This document shows, in pieces, positions 17,260-26,373 of a stretch of 64,000 bases of DNA. Source of the DNA: WGMI01 sp041739275 (GTDB lineage: Bacteria; Bacteroidota; Bacteroidia; Flavobacteriales; Schleiferiaceae); the NCBI GenBank assembly GCA_041739275.1, contig JBGSOF010000034.1, positions 31,473-95,472 on the forward strand, given 5' to 3'. The translations under genes and the position numbers were made by a program. Each line of letters begins with the position of its first letter. The stretch's first letter is position 1. Under the pieces are notes generated by a model. The model was not told the origin of the DNA. It did not search any database and saw only the letters and a program-made list of their open reading frames with translations.

Positions 17260-17964
17260 ATGACGTCCCTCCCCTCCTGCAACCAAGCCATACTCGACGC
17301 GCTTTCGACCAAATCTTCGACCAAGCAGTTGGTGGCGCGGCAGACGCATACGGCCTTTGGTGAGCTGAAGGAAACCTTGAAGACGGTGGCCGAAGAGCTC
17401 AATGCCAACATCTGCACCATCGATCGGAGCGTGGTGGTCGACTATACCGAACGGAGTGAGCGCGAAGCCATGATTCGTTTTTCGGGCGATGTGCTGATTT
17501 TTCACCAGCTCACCAATGCCTATACGGTCGACGACCGGCACGAGATAAAGAAACTGAGCTACGTAAAGGAAGACCCGCTGCGCGCCTATTTTGGGGTGAT
17601 CAACTTCTATAATTTTCTTAACGACTCGCTGGTATACAATCGTTTGGGCGATGTAGGCCACCTGCTCGGTCGGATATGGATCAACAAAGACCGGCACTTT
17701 TTTGTGGAGGGCAAACGGCAGTTTAGCTTTTTGTACAACGACCTGAGCCGAGATGTGCTCGATACGGACAAACTGCGCGGCATTGTCGAAAGCGCCATGA
17801 GCTACGCCATCGATTACGACCTTACGGCCCCTGCTTTTGCCGATGTGCGCGAGCTTACGCTGTATCAAATGGAGAACATCAGCCAGGAGCTTCGGGTGCG
17901 GAAGAAGGCCCAAATGGGGTATCACATTCACGCGAGCAATCAAGCAAAGGAGCCGCTTGCCTGA
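17260..17964 (+). CDS. Conserved-looking cytosolic protein of unknown function
   Basis: 234 residues, no signal peptide or membrane helix. It has an alpha/beta look with several aromatic-rich stretches (RAYFGVINFYNFLNDSLVYN, GRIWINKDRHFFVEGKRQFS). I do not recognise the family. It lies 66 bases after ettA on the same strand, with a -7-like TATCTTCG at 17233-17240, so it may have its own promoter. It ends before the promoter of tRNA-Glu. Codon use is like its neighbours, which supports a real gene. Confidence 0.75.
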   Translation: MTSLPSCNQAILDALSTKSSTKQLVARQTHTAFGELKETLKTVAEELNANICTIDRSVVVDYTERSEREAMIRFSGDVLIFHQLTNAYTVDDRHEIKKLSYVKEDPLRAYFGVINFYNFLNDSLVYNRLGDVGHLLGRIWINKDRHFFVEGKRQFSFLYNDLSRDVLDTDKLRGIVESAMSYAIDYDLTAPAFADVRELTLYQMENISQELRVRKKAQMGYHIHASNQAKEPLA

Positions 17965-18000
17965 ATCGGAGAAATCGAGAAGAAACCCAGCGCCTTGGCA

Positions 18001-18031
18001 CTTGGATGAATGTTTTTTTAGTGTACATTTG
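18001..18031 (+). promoter_or_regulatory. Promoter of tRNA-Glu / rpsT
   Basis: CTTG ending at 18004, exactly 19 bases, then TACATTTG (18024-18031). This fits the Bacteroidota TTTG-N19-TAnnTTTG promoter with only one deviation and is the best promoter match in the window. The expected transcription start is near 18038, giving a ~115-base leader before the tRNA. Confidence 0.65.
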
Positions 18032-18153
18032 CATCCCGTTTGTGAAAAAACGAAAGGCCGCAATGCCTGAAGCACTTTGCAAAGGGGATTCGTTCATCGA
18101 CACCCGACTTTCCTTGAAACTCACTCGCGGCCTCGGTCGCGATCAATGTTCTC

Positions 18154-18225
18154 GGCCCGTTCGTCTATCGGTTAGGACTCAAGATTTTCATTCTTGCAAG
18201 AGGGGTTCGACTCCCCTACGGGCTA
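18154..18225 (+). tRNA. tRNA-Glu (TTC)
   Basis: 72 bases. Acceptor stem GGCCCGT/ACGGGCT (first pair G-U), D arm GTCT..AGGAC, anticodon stem CAAGA/TCTTG with loop TTTTCAT (anticodon TTC), T arm GAGGGG-TTCGACT-CCCCT form, discriminator A. CCA is not encoded. It lies 66 bases upstream of rpsT and probably shares its transcript. Confidence 0.93.
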
Positions 18226-18291
18226 CTTAAATTTAAACCTCAAAGCAACCTCGGTTGCAGAAAGACGACAGAATCGAACGTACAAGCGAAC

Positions 18292-18552
18292 ATGGCAAAT
18301 CACAAATCAGCGCTCAAGCGCATCCGAGCCAACGAAGAAAAGCGCCTGCGCAACCGTTATCAGCACAAGACGATGCGGAATGCGTTGCGCGACGTGCGCA
18401 AGAGCACCGACGCCACGGCCGTTAAGGAGCAGATGCCTCAGGTGTTCTCGATGATCGACAAATTGGTCAAGAGCAACATCATTCATCGCAACAAAGCCGC
18501 AAACTTGAAGTCGAGCATTTCCAAGCATCTCAACGCGCTGGCCACCGCCTAA
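18292..18552 (+). CDS. rpsT: 30S ribosomal protein S20
   Basis: Binds the 5' domain of 16S rRNA early in 30S assembly. 86 residues, normal length. MANHKSALKRIRANEEKR..RN is the family start, and the three-helix bundle ends with NIIHRNKAANLKSSISKHLN. It follows tRNA-Glu and ends with a strong terminator. Its last codons, stop and terminator are repeated 5.9 kb downstream at 24454-24523. Confidence 0.97.
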   Translation: MANHKSALKRIRANEEKRLRNRYQHKTMRNALRDVRKSTDATAVKEQMPQVFSMIDKLVKSNIIHRNKAANLKSSISKHLNALATA

Positions 18553-18610
18553 GCCGCAAACCGAATTTTATTCAACCGCCCCGGTCCACGATCGGAGGCG
18601 GTTTTTTTGT
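18541..18610 (+). repeat. Direct repeat, left copy (rpsT 3' end plus terminator)
   Basis: 70 bases covering the last three sense codons of rpsT, its TAA and the terminator. It matches 24454-24523 at 68 of 70 positions. The only differences are in the terminator loop (AC here, CT in the other copy). This copy is part of the intact rpsT gene. Confidence 0.93.
18574..18608 (+). terminator. Rho-independent terminator after rpsT
   Basis: AACCGCC (18574-18580) pairs with GGCGGTT (18597-18603), with an inner short stem CGGTC/GATCG region and a run of seven T. A near-identical copy ends the next island at about 24487-24521. Confidence 0.88.
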
Positions 18611-18696
18611 ATTAACCAATGATTATTAAACCGTTAACTTTCGTCTTGCGATATAATTAAGTCCAAATTTTTCTGAAATTCCCAAAAAATATAAAA

Positions 18697-20287
18697 ATGA
18701 ATAACGCTTTCCGCTTTCCGCTTTCCGCTTTCCGCTTCCCGATCTACGGTCTTAGGTAAAAAAGAAGAATCCCTTCGCCCAAGTGCCAGTTTAAAATGGC
18801 GGTTAGTCATATTTTTTCTATCAATTTTTAATATAACGAATGCCCAAAATCATCTCGATTTTCAACCTGAATCTTTTCTAGAAATACACTTAGAAGAATC
18901 TAAAACAATTCTTGGACAATCTTGGACTTTTGAGGCATTGTTTGCCAACTGGAATCCACTAAGCTCAAATGCATTAATTGCATCGGCCATATCAACCTTT
19001 AACGACACCATTCAAATTGGTGTTGATGAAAACAACATGCTCTATTGTTCCTTGAATAGCGTGACATTTCGAGGTGATGAATTTGAAATTCGAGAGGCCC
19101 AGTGCCTTCACTTGGCTGTGCGGTATGAGAATGAGAACCTCGAGCTCTACGTTGATGGTGAAATAATTCAACGATTTGAAACAGGTGCATTCGGCAATCC
19201 TTTCAAGACGTACAAGTGGAATATTGGTTTTAGCGATCCGCTTCTTCAAAATGGCTTTCAATCCGGTTTAGAAGAAATTAGACTTTGGAATGCTGCCATC
19301 GACCCGTATTATATTTCGACGCATCGTTCTGCTCCATTAACTCAGTCGCCGCTGGACCCTATAAACTTTTACATTCCACTCATTGAAGGCCAAGGCACTT
19401 CGGTCTCAGACCCATTTACGTACAGTACCACTGGACTATTTCCCTCAGCACTTGGACATAATTCCGTACACGACCCGGTATGGGCTAGCGAGGGATGTGT
19501 GGAGGACTTTCGCAACTCCTTTTCCCCCGCTCGATTGGGTCAGGGAATTCTTACGTGCGTACCAACGACGAATAACCTAATTTGTAATGGTAATTTCGAA
19601 CAATACGACTTGACCTTGGCCACTTTGCTGAACGTGCCTACTGCGTTGCGCAACGAACCCTTTACACCAGACGCACAGGGTTATACGGATATCCCAAATT
19701 GGACAGGTTCCCCTACAGCCAATACCCCTTGGCACCCAGATACATTGAGCGCGTCTTGCAATATTTATCCTTTTATCAATTACAGCATGTCGGGTACGTT
19801 TAGCTATTTCAGCAGCTTAGTTGGCTGGAACTGGCCCGTACAAAACGATGGTGCCGTGGTGATCTGGCACGCTTATGATACGGTGAATGCGGTTTTTCAC
19901 AACCCGGACAACTACCTTGAAACTACTTTAAGTCAAACCTTGCTTACCAATCGACTTTATCGACTCGAATTCTTTTCGCAAAACCCGATTTACAGTTTCG
20001 CCGGCCCTCATAACCCCGCCGGATTGTGCATCCAACTTATCGATACGTTGGGCAACGTCAGCTTGCTCGATACTGTGGACATCTTTGGAGCTGCGGCCAC
20101 TCCCTACAACGGCTGGGCAAAACACAGCATAGACTTTACTCCGGGGATTACGGGCGTAACAAAATTGAGAATTGTTCCGACAAAACCGACTCAAGGGCTC
20201 CTCACCAATTGGCCCATTGATTTGGTTCACAAGCCAATAACTTCAATCGCGGGTATTACATTGATGAATTTTCGCTTCAAGATGTAA
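18697..20287 (+). pseudogene. Secreted LamG-domain protein, N-terminal part (frame-disrupted)
   Basis: The open frame that encodes the protein starts after TGA at 18698-18700. It has no ATG, GTG or TTG before 18938, yet a clear signal peptide (KWRLVIFFLSIFNITNAQ, about 18806-18859) is encoded in it. The ATG at 18697 is one base out of frame because of the heptamer repeat. After the signal come a laminin-G-like domain (LELYVDGEIIQRF, GLEEIRLWNAAID) and a galactose-binding-like domain from LICNGNFEQ on. The frame ends early at 20287. One missing G near 20224 would join it to the next frame as PID-L-GSQANNFNRGYYIDEFSL. It is most likely the first half of the gene that continues to 22059. Confidence 0.65.
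18705..18739 (+). repeat. Heptanucleotide tandem repeat CGCTTTC x4 plus one degenerate unit
   Basis: Four exact CGCTTTC units (18705-18732) and a fifth, CGCTTCC (18733-18739). They start 8 bases after the only nearby ATG (18697). Seven is not a multiple of three, so each gain or loss of a unit changes the reading frame. See the finding on phase variation. Confidence 0.9.
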
Positions 20288-20394
20288 CCCCATTCGATAG
20301 TGTAGTCTATGACTGCTTTCCTCAAACTGTCGCCCAATTATCTGCCCCTGGCGCTCAAGGAAGTAATCACTATGCCGGAGAAAGAGAAGTTGCC

Positions 20395-22059
20395 ATGGAT
20401 TTGGATTATAATACTTATTTGGCTTTCCGATATGTTTTTGAAACACCCAACCTAACCTCTCCCAATCGCTACATCTTGGCCTACTCCGGTTCCAATGGAA
20501 GTTATGACACCACTCAAATGGAGGAAGGCATCTCCATCAGTAAGTATGATCCCTGCGGCAATTTAATATGGCACTATTTGGTTGAAGGGGAAGCTGCACT
20601 TGTCGAATTAGATATCGCTCCAAATGGAAAGGTTTTCATCTTTGGAAATGCTGATGGTGTGATATCTTATTCTGGCCAATCTTTTATACAACCAAATGGA
20701 GTCAAACCTTTCGTTCTCAGCATCAACCCAAATGGTTCGTTAAATCATTTTGTTTATCTTGTGCACCCTACAACTCCCAATGTTCACTATCTCACTGACG
20801 GTTTAATTCTTGATAATTCTAACTGTATTATAAGTGGTTATGGTATGGGCAACTCTTTTAATCTCGCGAACACCACGATACCTTCGAATAGTAGTTTTCT
20901 TGCCAAACTCAGCGGAATTCAGGGGTCTAATCCAACAACCACTTTTAATGGTGTCCAATTTTTCAACAACGCAGAAACTATCAATGAAATTGAGAAAACC
21001 GCTTCTTCAATAATTGTTGCCACAAAAGATACTAGCTTTCGCTATAGATTAATGAAATTCCGACTAAATAACATTGGAGCGGGCTCTGTATTGAATAGTC
21101 CTTACATAGAATCTATGCCATGTTACCAAACAGCTTGGTTCACGAACGGCCCCTATCCTCATATTGCAGATCTCGTTGTCATTGATACAACCGTTGTACT
21201 GGGATTAGTTACTCGTTGCAATCTTGACTACGGAACGGATTCTTACACGCGAGACTATGTATTTAATTCAACTACTTTAGATGCAGGTAGCGCCATACTC
21301 TTGACAACAGATACAACATCACTAATATGGCATAAACACTATGAGATTCCGCCTTACACAATCCAAACATATTTAGGTAAAACAGCTATAGGAACCGGCC
21401 CGGATCTCGATGAAATGATTGCCACAGACAATAACGAACTAATTTGCAGTATATTGGCAAATACTTATAACTTGGATTCAATAGGTTCAAGTACAGAATC
21501 TGTACACCTTCTTTTGAAATTATCACAAAACATCGAACCGATATGGGTTAATTCTAACGAGACTGCCACTGATCAAAACTCACCTGTGATAAGCAAAACC
21601 ACTGCAATTTTCAAAGCGCCATACAACTCAAACCAATACGCTATAGCTGGAACATTTTCAGCAAACCAAAACATTTTCGACCAAGATACAATAACAACAA
21701 ATAATAATCAATATTTACATACTTACGTTACAATAAACTATGATTTTGGACCATCGAATCAATTTAAAAATTATTCAGTTGACAATTTGCCAGATAAAAA
21801 CTTAGATTCTTCACAATATAGTATCTTCACTAATCCAGGCGAAACATACCTAAAAATAGCACTTCGAAATAATAAATCGGGCATCTCGAAATGTTATATA
21901 ATCTTCAATTCTCAAGGTGAACAGATTAGTGAAGGTAAGCTCTTTAGCAATCAGGATACATTAATTGATACCTCTGATTGGAGCACAGGTTTATATCTTA
22001 TAAATATCATTGATGACTTCAATCACTATGACTCCTTCAAGTGGTTAAAAGTACAGTAA
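20395..22059 (+). CDS. C-terminal part of the secreted T9SS protein (type A sorting domain)
   Basis: 554 residues from ATG 20395, but the frame is open back to 20221 and encodes the end of the preceding domain (NRGYYIDEFSLQDV), so this is a continuation and not a separate gene. The middle resembles an SBBP/beta-propeller protein (ISKYDPCGNLIWHYLVEG, LDIAPNGKVFIFG). The last ~75 residues are a T9SS type A sorting domain: FTNPGETYLKIAL, IIFNSQGEQISEG, DTSDWSTGLYLINI, ending FKWLKVQ. Such proteins cross the outer membrane through T9SS after Sec export. Base composition is AT-rich. It could still be translated on its own, but then it would lack a signal peptide. Confidence 0.7.
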   Translation: MDLDYNTYLAFRYVFETPNLTSPNRYILAYSGSNGSYDTTQMEEGISISKYDPCGNLIWHYLVEGEAALVELDIAPNGKVFIFGNADGVISYSGQSFIQPNGVKPFVLSINPNGSLNHFVYLVHPTTPNVHYLTDGLILDNSNCIISGYGMGNSFNLANTTIPSNSSFLAKLSGIQGSNPTTTFNGVQFFNNAETINEIEKTASSIIVATKDTSFRYRLMKFRLNNIGAGSVLNSPYIESMPCYQTAWFTNGPYPHIADLVVIDTTVVLGLVTRCNLDYGTDSYTRDYVFNSTTLDAGSAILLTTDTTSLIWHKHYEIPPYTIQTYLGKTAIGTGPDLDEMIATDNNELICSILANTYNLDSIGSSTESVHLLLKLSQNIEPIWVNSNETATDQNSPVISKTTAIFKAPYNSNQYAIAGTFSANQNIFDQDTITTNNNQYLHTYVTINYDFGPSNQFKNYSVDNLPDKNLDSSQYSIFTNPGETYLKIALRNNKSGISKCYIIFNSQGEQISEGKLFSNQDTLIDTSDWSTGLYLINIIDDFNHYDSFKWLKVQ

Positions 22060-24374
22060 TAAATATTGTTGCGCTTTTATCAGCTTGGTTAATAATTTTT
22101 ATCAGCCATTCCTGTTATGGCCAAGGCGCTTTTAATGATGCGCATACGGAGTCGACCTATTTTCATTTTCCCACGAATTTTCCTTTCGTAGGCAATAACG
22201 TCGAAAGCTTCAATCCTAGTTTAACGATTACTTCTTCTTATGACAATTGCGGAGTTCTGCTGATAAACGATTCCATTGTAGAGCATCTCTATATTTCCAA
22301 AGAAAGCATATTAGAAATTGAACTACCCTTAGCACGAAAAAGTGCATTCTATTATGACGAAATGAATTTAAACTATAGTTTAAGAACAGTTTATCCAGTC
22401 AGCGCCGTATTGCACTATGGAGCCACCAATCAATCTTCATTATCATTGAATGTAGATAATGTCGTTGCCAGTTCCACATTTTCGCTACAAAGGCCAGAGC
22501 CGAATCGATTAACTTACTTAATACCCGACGCTCCCCTTGCAGAAAGAGCAACTGACCAAGTCGAGCCTCAAGGATATTCAATTATTGATTTATCGGTTTC
22601 GGATACCGTGTATATAAAGCTCTCAAAAAGGGCGATTTTTGATACAGTAGTAAAAATTCAGGACACCATTCATCCAGAGTATATATACAAAAACAATTAT
22701 ATATCCATAACCGATACAACAAGCCCTTTTGCGCTGATACGTAAACCTTTACGATGGACACTATCTGGTACAACTATAAGAGCCCAAAACTTATCTTTTG
22801 GTTACACCTATATTCCCTATGCGACGGACTGGTACAGTTTAGCAAAACTTTTTCTCGAATCAAAACCAACTTGCATTCGGGACTATACATCTGCACTTTG
22901 GTTGGACTTCTTCAATTCTGTTTATATTCAAGATGAGGTTCAAATTCCATTTATAGAACTTGACGCGCTTCGGTCCAACTATTTTTATAAAAAAATGCCG
23001 ATGCAGCGAGTTAATCTCCTGCGTTTTGTGAGTGTAAAAGATAGTACCCAAGTTCAATTTAACGGTATTACAATTGCTTTACTGGATTCATCAAAATTCA
23101 AGGATACCTGTCTAACTTTTGATGAAGGGTATATCACAGCAAATCACGCTTTTGCCCTCACTCAAGTAAGCACCATTTTTATGGCTATTGATAGCATAAA
23201 TCCTGCTGAGGTTCCTTCAGGAGTATTAGCCGATACAGGCATGGACAGCACCCAAACCATGACCCGTACGCTTTTCAGAACCCATTCCTGGCGGCATGCC
23301 AATACTTTTGGAGTCGATTTGTATACTCGCAGTTCCGACACCGATCAAATAAAGCTCGATGGCGCCATTCTCAGCGGAAATTGGAAGCCTTTTAGCCATT
23401 ACCCGCGATGGTCTCACGGACGATTTTATTTTCCACCCGGAACCCATCGCATAGAAGGAGGACAAGGATTTATGGCCTACCACTATGGCTACCACGACAA
23501 CAGTTATCCCTATCCCGACACCGTTAAGTTTGAAGCCTACGGTCATCGACTTGCACCCTTAACCTACAGTTGGGCAGACAGCCTCGAATTCGTCATTCAA
23601 ACGTCCGGCAACAGTTGGTCACCCTTTGCCGAATTCCAGGATACCCTGTGCACTGGAGACAGTCTTTTTGTTTGGGCACCCAAAGCACACCATACCACCT
23701 GGATCTGGACACTCAACGGTCAAGAATGGGCCCGGCAAAGAGCAGGTCAATTTAGAGCCCCACAATTGAGTTGGAAACCCATTCAGACGGGTAGTTACTG
23801 GATTAAAGCGACAGACAGCAGTGGTTGCACGGCTTCTGATTCACTCTTGGTACACGTATCTACGGCACCAGAAGCACTTTGGACATATCTATGGACCGCT
23901 GAATGCGGATTGCCTGTGCTCGAGCTCAATGCCCAAGGCGCAGGGCCCTTTCGATGGATCTTACCCGATGGTACACAACGCACAGGCCACAGCCTTCGGA
24001 TTGAGCAGCCCGATTTTGTGTTTCCCGCCCCAATCATCCTGATCGCAGGAAACACGTGCACCGACAGCCTAAGGGCTTTTATTGAAGCACCTCCTGTTGA
24101 AGTCCAACCCAAAGTGATAGTGCCCAATGTGATTACCCCCAACGGGGACGGTCAAAACGACGCCTTTTTCTTTGAAGCCATGTCGCTTTTTGAACCTTGT
24201 TTTTCGCTTCAAATCTTCAACCGTTGGGGCGCGCTCGTATTCGAGAGTACGCAGATTTCGGACACATTCCAGGGAAAAGACCGACGCGGCCAAGTGCTCC
24301 CCGAAGGGGTGTATTTCTATGTGCTCGAATTGGGCAGCGAAACCTATCGCAGTAGTATCCAAGTATTGCGCTGA
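22041..24374 (+). CDS. Large secreted protein with T9SS type B (gliding-motility-associated) C-terminal domain
   Basis: 777 residues, GTG start overlapping the previous gene by 19 bases. Signal peptide: VINIVALLSAWLIIFISHSC, cleavage near YGQ. A long unrecognised N-terminal region follows. From about 530 there are Ig/PKD-like repeats (DTLCTGDSLFVWAPKAHHTTW, GSYWIKATDSSGCTASDSL). The C-terminal type B sorting domain runs from VPNVITPNGDGQNDAFF through IFNRWGALVFES to PEGVYFYVLEL. Base composition shifts: the first ~1.2 kb is clearly AT-rich, while the last ~1.1 kb is closer to the genome. It may therefore be a mosaic with a host-like tail. Confidence 0.8.
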   Translation: MVKSTVINIVALLSAWLIIFISHSCYGQGAFNDAHTESTYFHFPTNFPFVGNNVESFNPSLTITSSYDNCGVLLINDSIVEHLYISKESILEIELPLARKSAFYYDEMNLNYSLRTVYPVSAVLHYGATNQSSLSLNVDNVVASSTFSLQRPEPNRLTYLIPDAPLAERATDQVEPQGYSIIDLSVSDTVYIKLSKRAIFDTVVKIQDTIHPEYIYKNNYISITDTTSPFALIRKPLRWTLSGTTIRAQNLSFGYTYIPYATDWYSLAKLFLESKPTCIRDYTSALWLDFFNSVYIQDEVQIPFIELDALRSNYFYKKMPMQRVNLLRFVSVKDSTQVQFNGITIALLDSSKFKDTCLTFDEGYITANHAFALTQVSTIFMAIDSINPAEVPSGVLADTGMDSTQTMTRTLFRTHSWRHANTFGVDLYTRSSDTDQIKLDGAILSGNWKPFSHYPRWSHGRFYFPPGTHRIEGGQGFMAYHYGYHDNSYPYPDTVKFEAYGHRLAPLTYSWADSLEFVIQTSGNSWSPFAEFQDTLCTGDSLFVWAPKAHHTTWIWTLNGQEWARQRAGQFRAPQLSWKPIQTGSYWIKATDSSGCTASDSLLVHVSTAPEALWTYLWTAECGLPVLELNAQGAGPFRWILPDGTQRTGHSLRIEQPDFVFPAPIILIAGNTCTDSLRAFIEAPPVEVQPKVIVPNVITPNGDGQNDAFFFEAMSLFEPCFSLQIFNRWGALVFESTQISDTFQGKDRRGQVLPEGVYFYVLELGSETYRSSIQVLR

Positions 24375-24453
24375 GGCGTTTTTCGACCGAAAAGTTTCAC
24401 CGAAGAAAAAGGAAGCCGACACTCGAGCACTATTCGATATTAAATTTTATTGA

Positions 24454-24523
24454 GCCACCGCCTAAGCCGCAAACCGAATTTTATTCAACCGCCCCGGTCC
24501 CTGATCGGAGGCGGTTTTTTTGT
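24454..24523 (+). repeat. Direct repeat, right copy (rpsT tail and terminator)
   Basis: Matches 18541-18610 at 68 of 70 positions. It carries GCC ACC GCC TAA (the end of rpsT) and the full terminator hairpin with seven T, but no rpsT body upstream. It works as the terminator of the island genes, 80 bases after the stop at 24374. Confidence 0.93.
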
Positions 24524-24774
24524 GCATCGAATTCCCATTTTTGTCGAAGAAGTAGAAACCCGCGATTGAGAGTACTTTCCCGAGGGTTTGGAGGCCTAGC
24601 AGATAAAAAGAACCATCTCAGTCGCTCAGTTCCTGCCGAGTGACCCAGGCAGATTGCGCAACGGAACGAAGGGAAATCACAATGCATCCAGTGACCTCGC
24701 TCAGGCTGTTCGCAACGACGTAAAGAGAGGAGCAGATCCTTGTTTCGTATTAAGAGGAATTCGACCCAAGCTCC
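24524..24774. other. Gene-free stretch with a possible degraded dispersed repeat
   Basis: No convincing frame. Read on the minus strand, 24600-24720 contains CGTCGTTGCGAACAGCCTGA and, further on, TTGCGCAATCTGCCTGG. These resemble the widespread 'CGTCATTGCGA..GAAGCAATCTG' intergenic repeat of many bacteria (comparison from memory). It lies downstream of the minus-strand gene at 24775. Confidence 0.3.
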
Positions 24775-25692
24775 TCAATCTTCGAAGAAGTAATCAATTC
24801 TGACAATCATATCGTACCGATCATCCTCCCAGAATTCCAAATGACCTCTCATGGGTTCATTTTCCTGATTCAACGGCCACCAAGGCAAGTATTCGGGAGC
24901 TCCAAAACGAATAAAGGTTCGTGAATCCGAAAGCCGATTCGTGAGATGAACCGTACGCCGTTCGCCTTCTGGAATCGCCATCGCGGGAAAGTCGATACAG
25001 ACGTAAAAAGCTTGGTGGTTTGTGACAATCGGGCGATCAGACAAATCCAATTCGAGGTACTTGCCCGAATTCGGCATTACTGCGATTGGAGTGTCGTGCA
25101 AAGGCCGGTGCGGAAACCCGAGCGAATCCGACAACAGCCACACAAAAGCGCTGTTCTCCACGGATACCTTCGCTTTAATCTTTAGTTTCCAAACCGCCCA
25201 AATCGAATCGCTTTCGGGGAAAACGCGATAGCTAAAGGACCGTGAAATATGACTGTGTGTATTACCCCACGCGAGGATTGGAATGGTTTGTTGTTTCCCA
25301 AACGGAACCCGACCCGTTCTTTTGCGCTCGGAAGAAACCTCTACCGTACCGAGGATCACCGCATTCGACCGGAGGTACAGCACGTGGCTTGCGCGGGCAT
25401 CGCATACCCAAGATGCTTCGAAATAAGCCGTAGAACCCACCCGCACCCGATCGCCCGGCTTAGCAATGAGAGTCACGTGGCCCCGATCGTCGCACAAGAC
25501 CCCGAGTCCGCTCGTTTCGTTCACCACCCAGGCAAACGGAATCGGACTCAGCGAATCGGCCGCATCGACCACTTGGAGGTCCACCGCCCCGACCGAAGAG
25601 CTCCCAAAAATGATCATCCATAGCCAAAGAATCGTAAAACCCTTCGAACTCAGCTTTGGCTTAGGGGCATAAAAACAAAAAGAATACTTCAT
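24775..25692 (-). CDS. Exported protein with carboxypeptidase-like regulatory domain, function unknown
   Basis: 305 residues from ATG 25692. The N-terminal hydrophobic segment FTILWLWMIIFGSSSVGA acts as signal peptide after a ~25-residue leader. Next is a CarboxypepD_reg-like sandwich (LQVVDAADSLSPIPFAWVVN, LCDDRGHVTLIAKPGD). The C-terminal ~150 residues are beta-rich with many aromatics and are not recognised. No lipobox or T9SS tail. It is a single gene with its own promoter region in the 183-base gap upstream, where no clear consensus is seen. Confidence 0.7.
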   Translation of the reverse strand: MKYSFCFYAPKPKLSSKGFTILWLWMIIFGSSSVGAVDLQVVDAADSLSPIPFAWVVNETSGLGVLCDDRGHVTLIAKPGDRVRVGSTAYFEASWVCDARASHVLYLRSNAVILGTVEVSSERKRTGRVPFGKQQTIPILAWGNTHSHISRSFSYRVFPESDSIWAVWKLKIKAKVSVENSAFVWLLSDSLGFPHRPLHDTPIAVMPNSGKYLELDLSDRPIVTNHQAFYVCIDFPAMAIPEGERRTVHLTNRLSDSRTFIRFGAPEYLPWWPLNQENEPMRGHLEFWEDDRYDMIVRIDYFFED

Positions 25693-25875
25693 AATAACAT
25701 CTATTTCAACACTTTGCTTAAAGATAGCCCAAGTTGATAATCGGTAAAAAGAACGAAGACCAAAGAAAAGTAGTGCGCGATGGACGGCCGAGAGACCGTC
25801 TGTCTTATCGTGGTTCATCGCTGAAGGTTCGTGCTTTGAAATTCATCGTTAGAGAAACGGTGAATAACTGCCCGA

Positions 25876-26316
25876 GTGCGAGAGGCGAAAAGCAGGCTTG
25901 AACACTCGATCTTTATACCTCAAACAAAGGCGGAGAAAAAAGCAAGGGTGGAAGCAGAAAAGCCTGAAGATCAAGAAGCATCGGCACCTTCAGAATCAAG
26001 CGTAAAGCAACTCTGGATGCGCTTGCCCGGCTGGGTGCGCAATCGCTATTTTCTAAGCGCAGCGGCTTTTGGCATTTGGATGCTCTTTCTCGACTCCAAC
26101 TCGGTATTGCTCCACCTCGACCTTTACAGAGAGCACAAGCGACTCGAGAGAGAAATCGAATTCTATCGAGCCGAAATTGAACGAGACAGCACCCGCCTGC
26201 ACGAACTCGACAGCGATAACGCCGCGCTTGAAAAATTCGCCCGCGAGCGGTTCTGGCTGGCCAAACCCGGCGAACAGATCTATTTGGTCGAAAGCGAGCC
26301 GCGCGAATCGCAATGA
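25876..26316 (+). CDS. FtsB/DivIC-like septum formation initiator
   Basis: Bitopic inner-membrane protein of the division complex family. The frame opens with GTG 25876 (146 residues); an internal ATG at 26017 (99 residues) is an alternative that still keeps the core. Layout: charged N-terminal tail, one transmembrane helix (NRYFLSAAAFGIWMLFLDSN), a coiled coil (LDLYREHKRLEREIEFYRAE) and then the family ending ALEKFARERFWLAKPGEQIY, close to the 'E..AREK..M..P.E.V' motif. It lies 57 bases upstream of mutA and may be co-transcribed. Confidence 0.82.
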   Translation: MREAKSRLEHSIFIPQTKAEKKARVEAEKPEDQEASAPSESSVKQLWMRLPGWVRNRYFLSAAAFGIWMLFLDSNSVLLHLDLYREHKRLEREIEFYRAEIERDSTRLHELDSDNAALEKFARERFWLAKPGEQIYLVESEPRESQ

Positions 26317-26373
26317 CCGCCTAGGCGCAAAAGAAGAACTTCGAGGCCGCACGGCTGCTTATCTTTCGACTGT

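Larger units (their letters stand above)
18611..24453 (+). other. AT-rich island of T9SS proteins between duplicated rpsT tails
   Basis: 5.8 kb visibly richer in A+T than either flank, with looser codon use, bounded by the 70-bp direct repeats. It holds one disrupted large secreted protein (18697-22059) and one T9SS type B protein (22041-24374). No integrase, transposase or phage gene is seen. The position after an intact rpsT 3' end, with a second 3' end at the far side, is the geometry left by insertion into a gene tail. Segmental duplication could give the same picture. Confidence 0.6.

Noticed and set aside
18611..24453. Prophage or classical integrative element
   Set aside because: Boundaries look like an insertion at a gene end, but there is no integrase, transposase or phage structural gene, so only an island of unknown origin is claimed.
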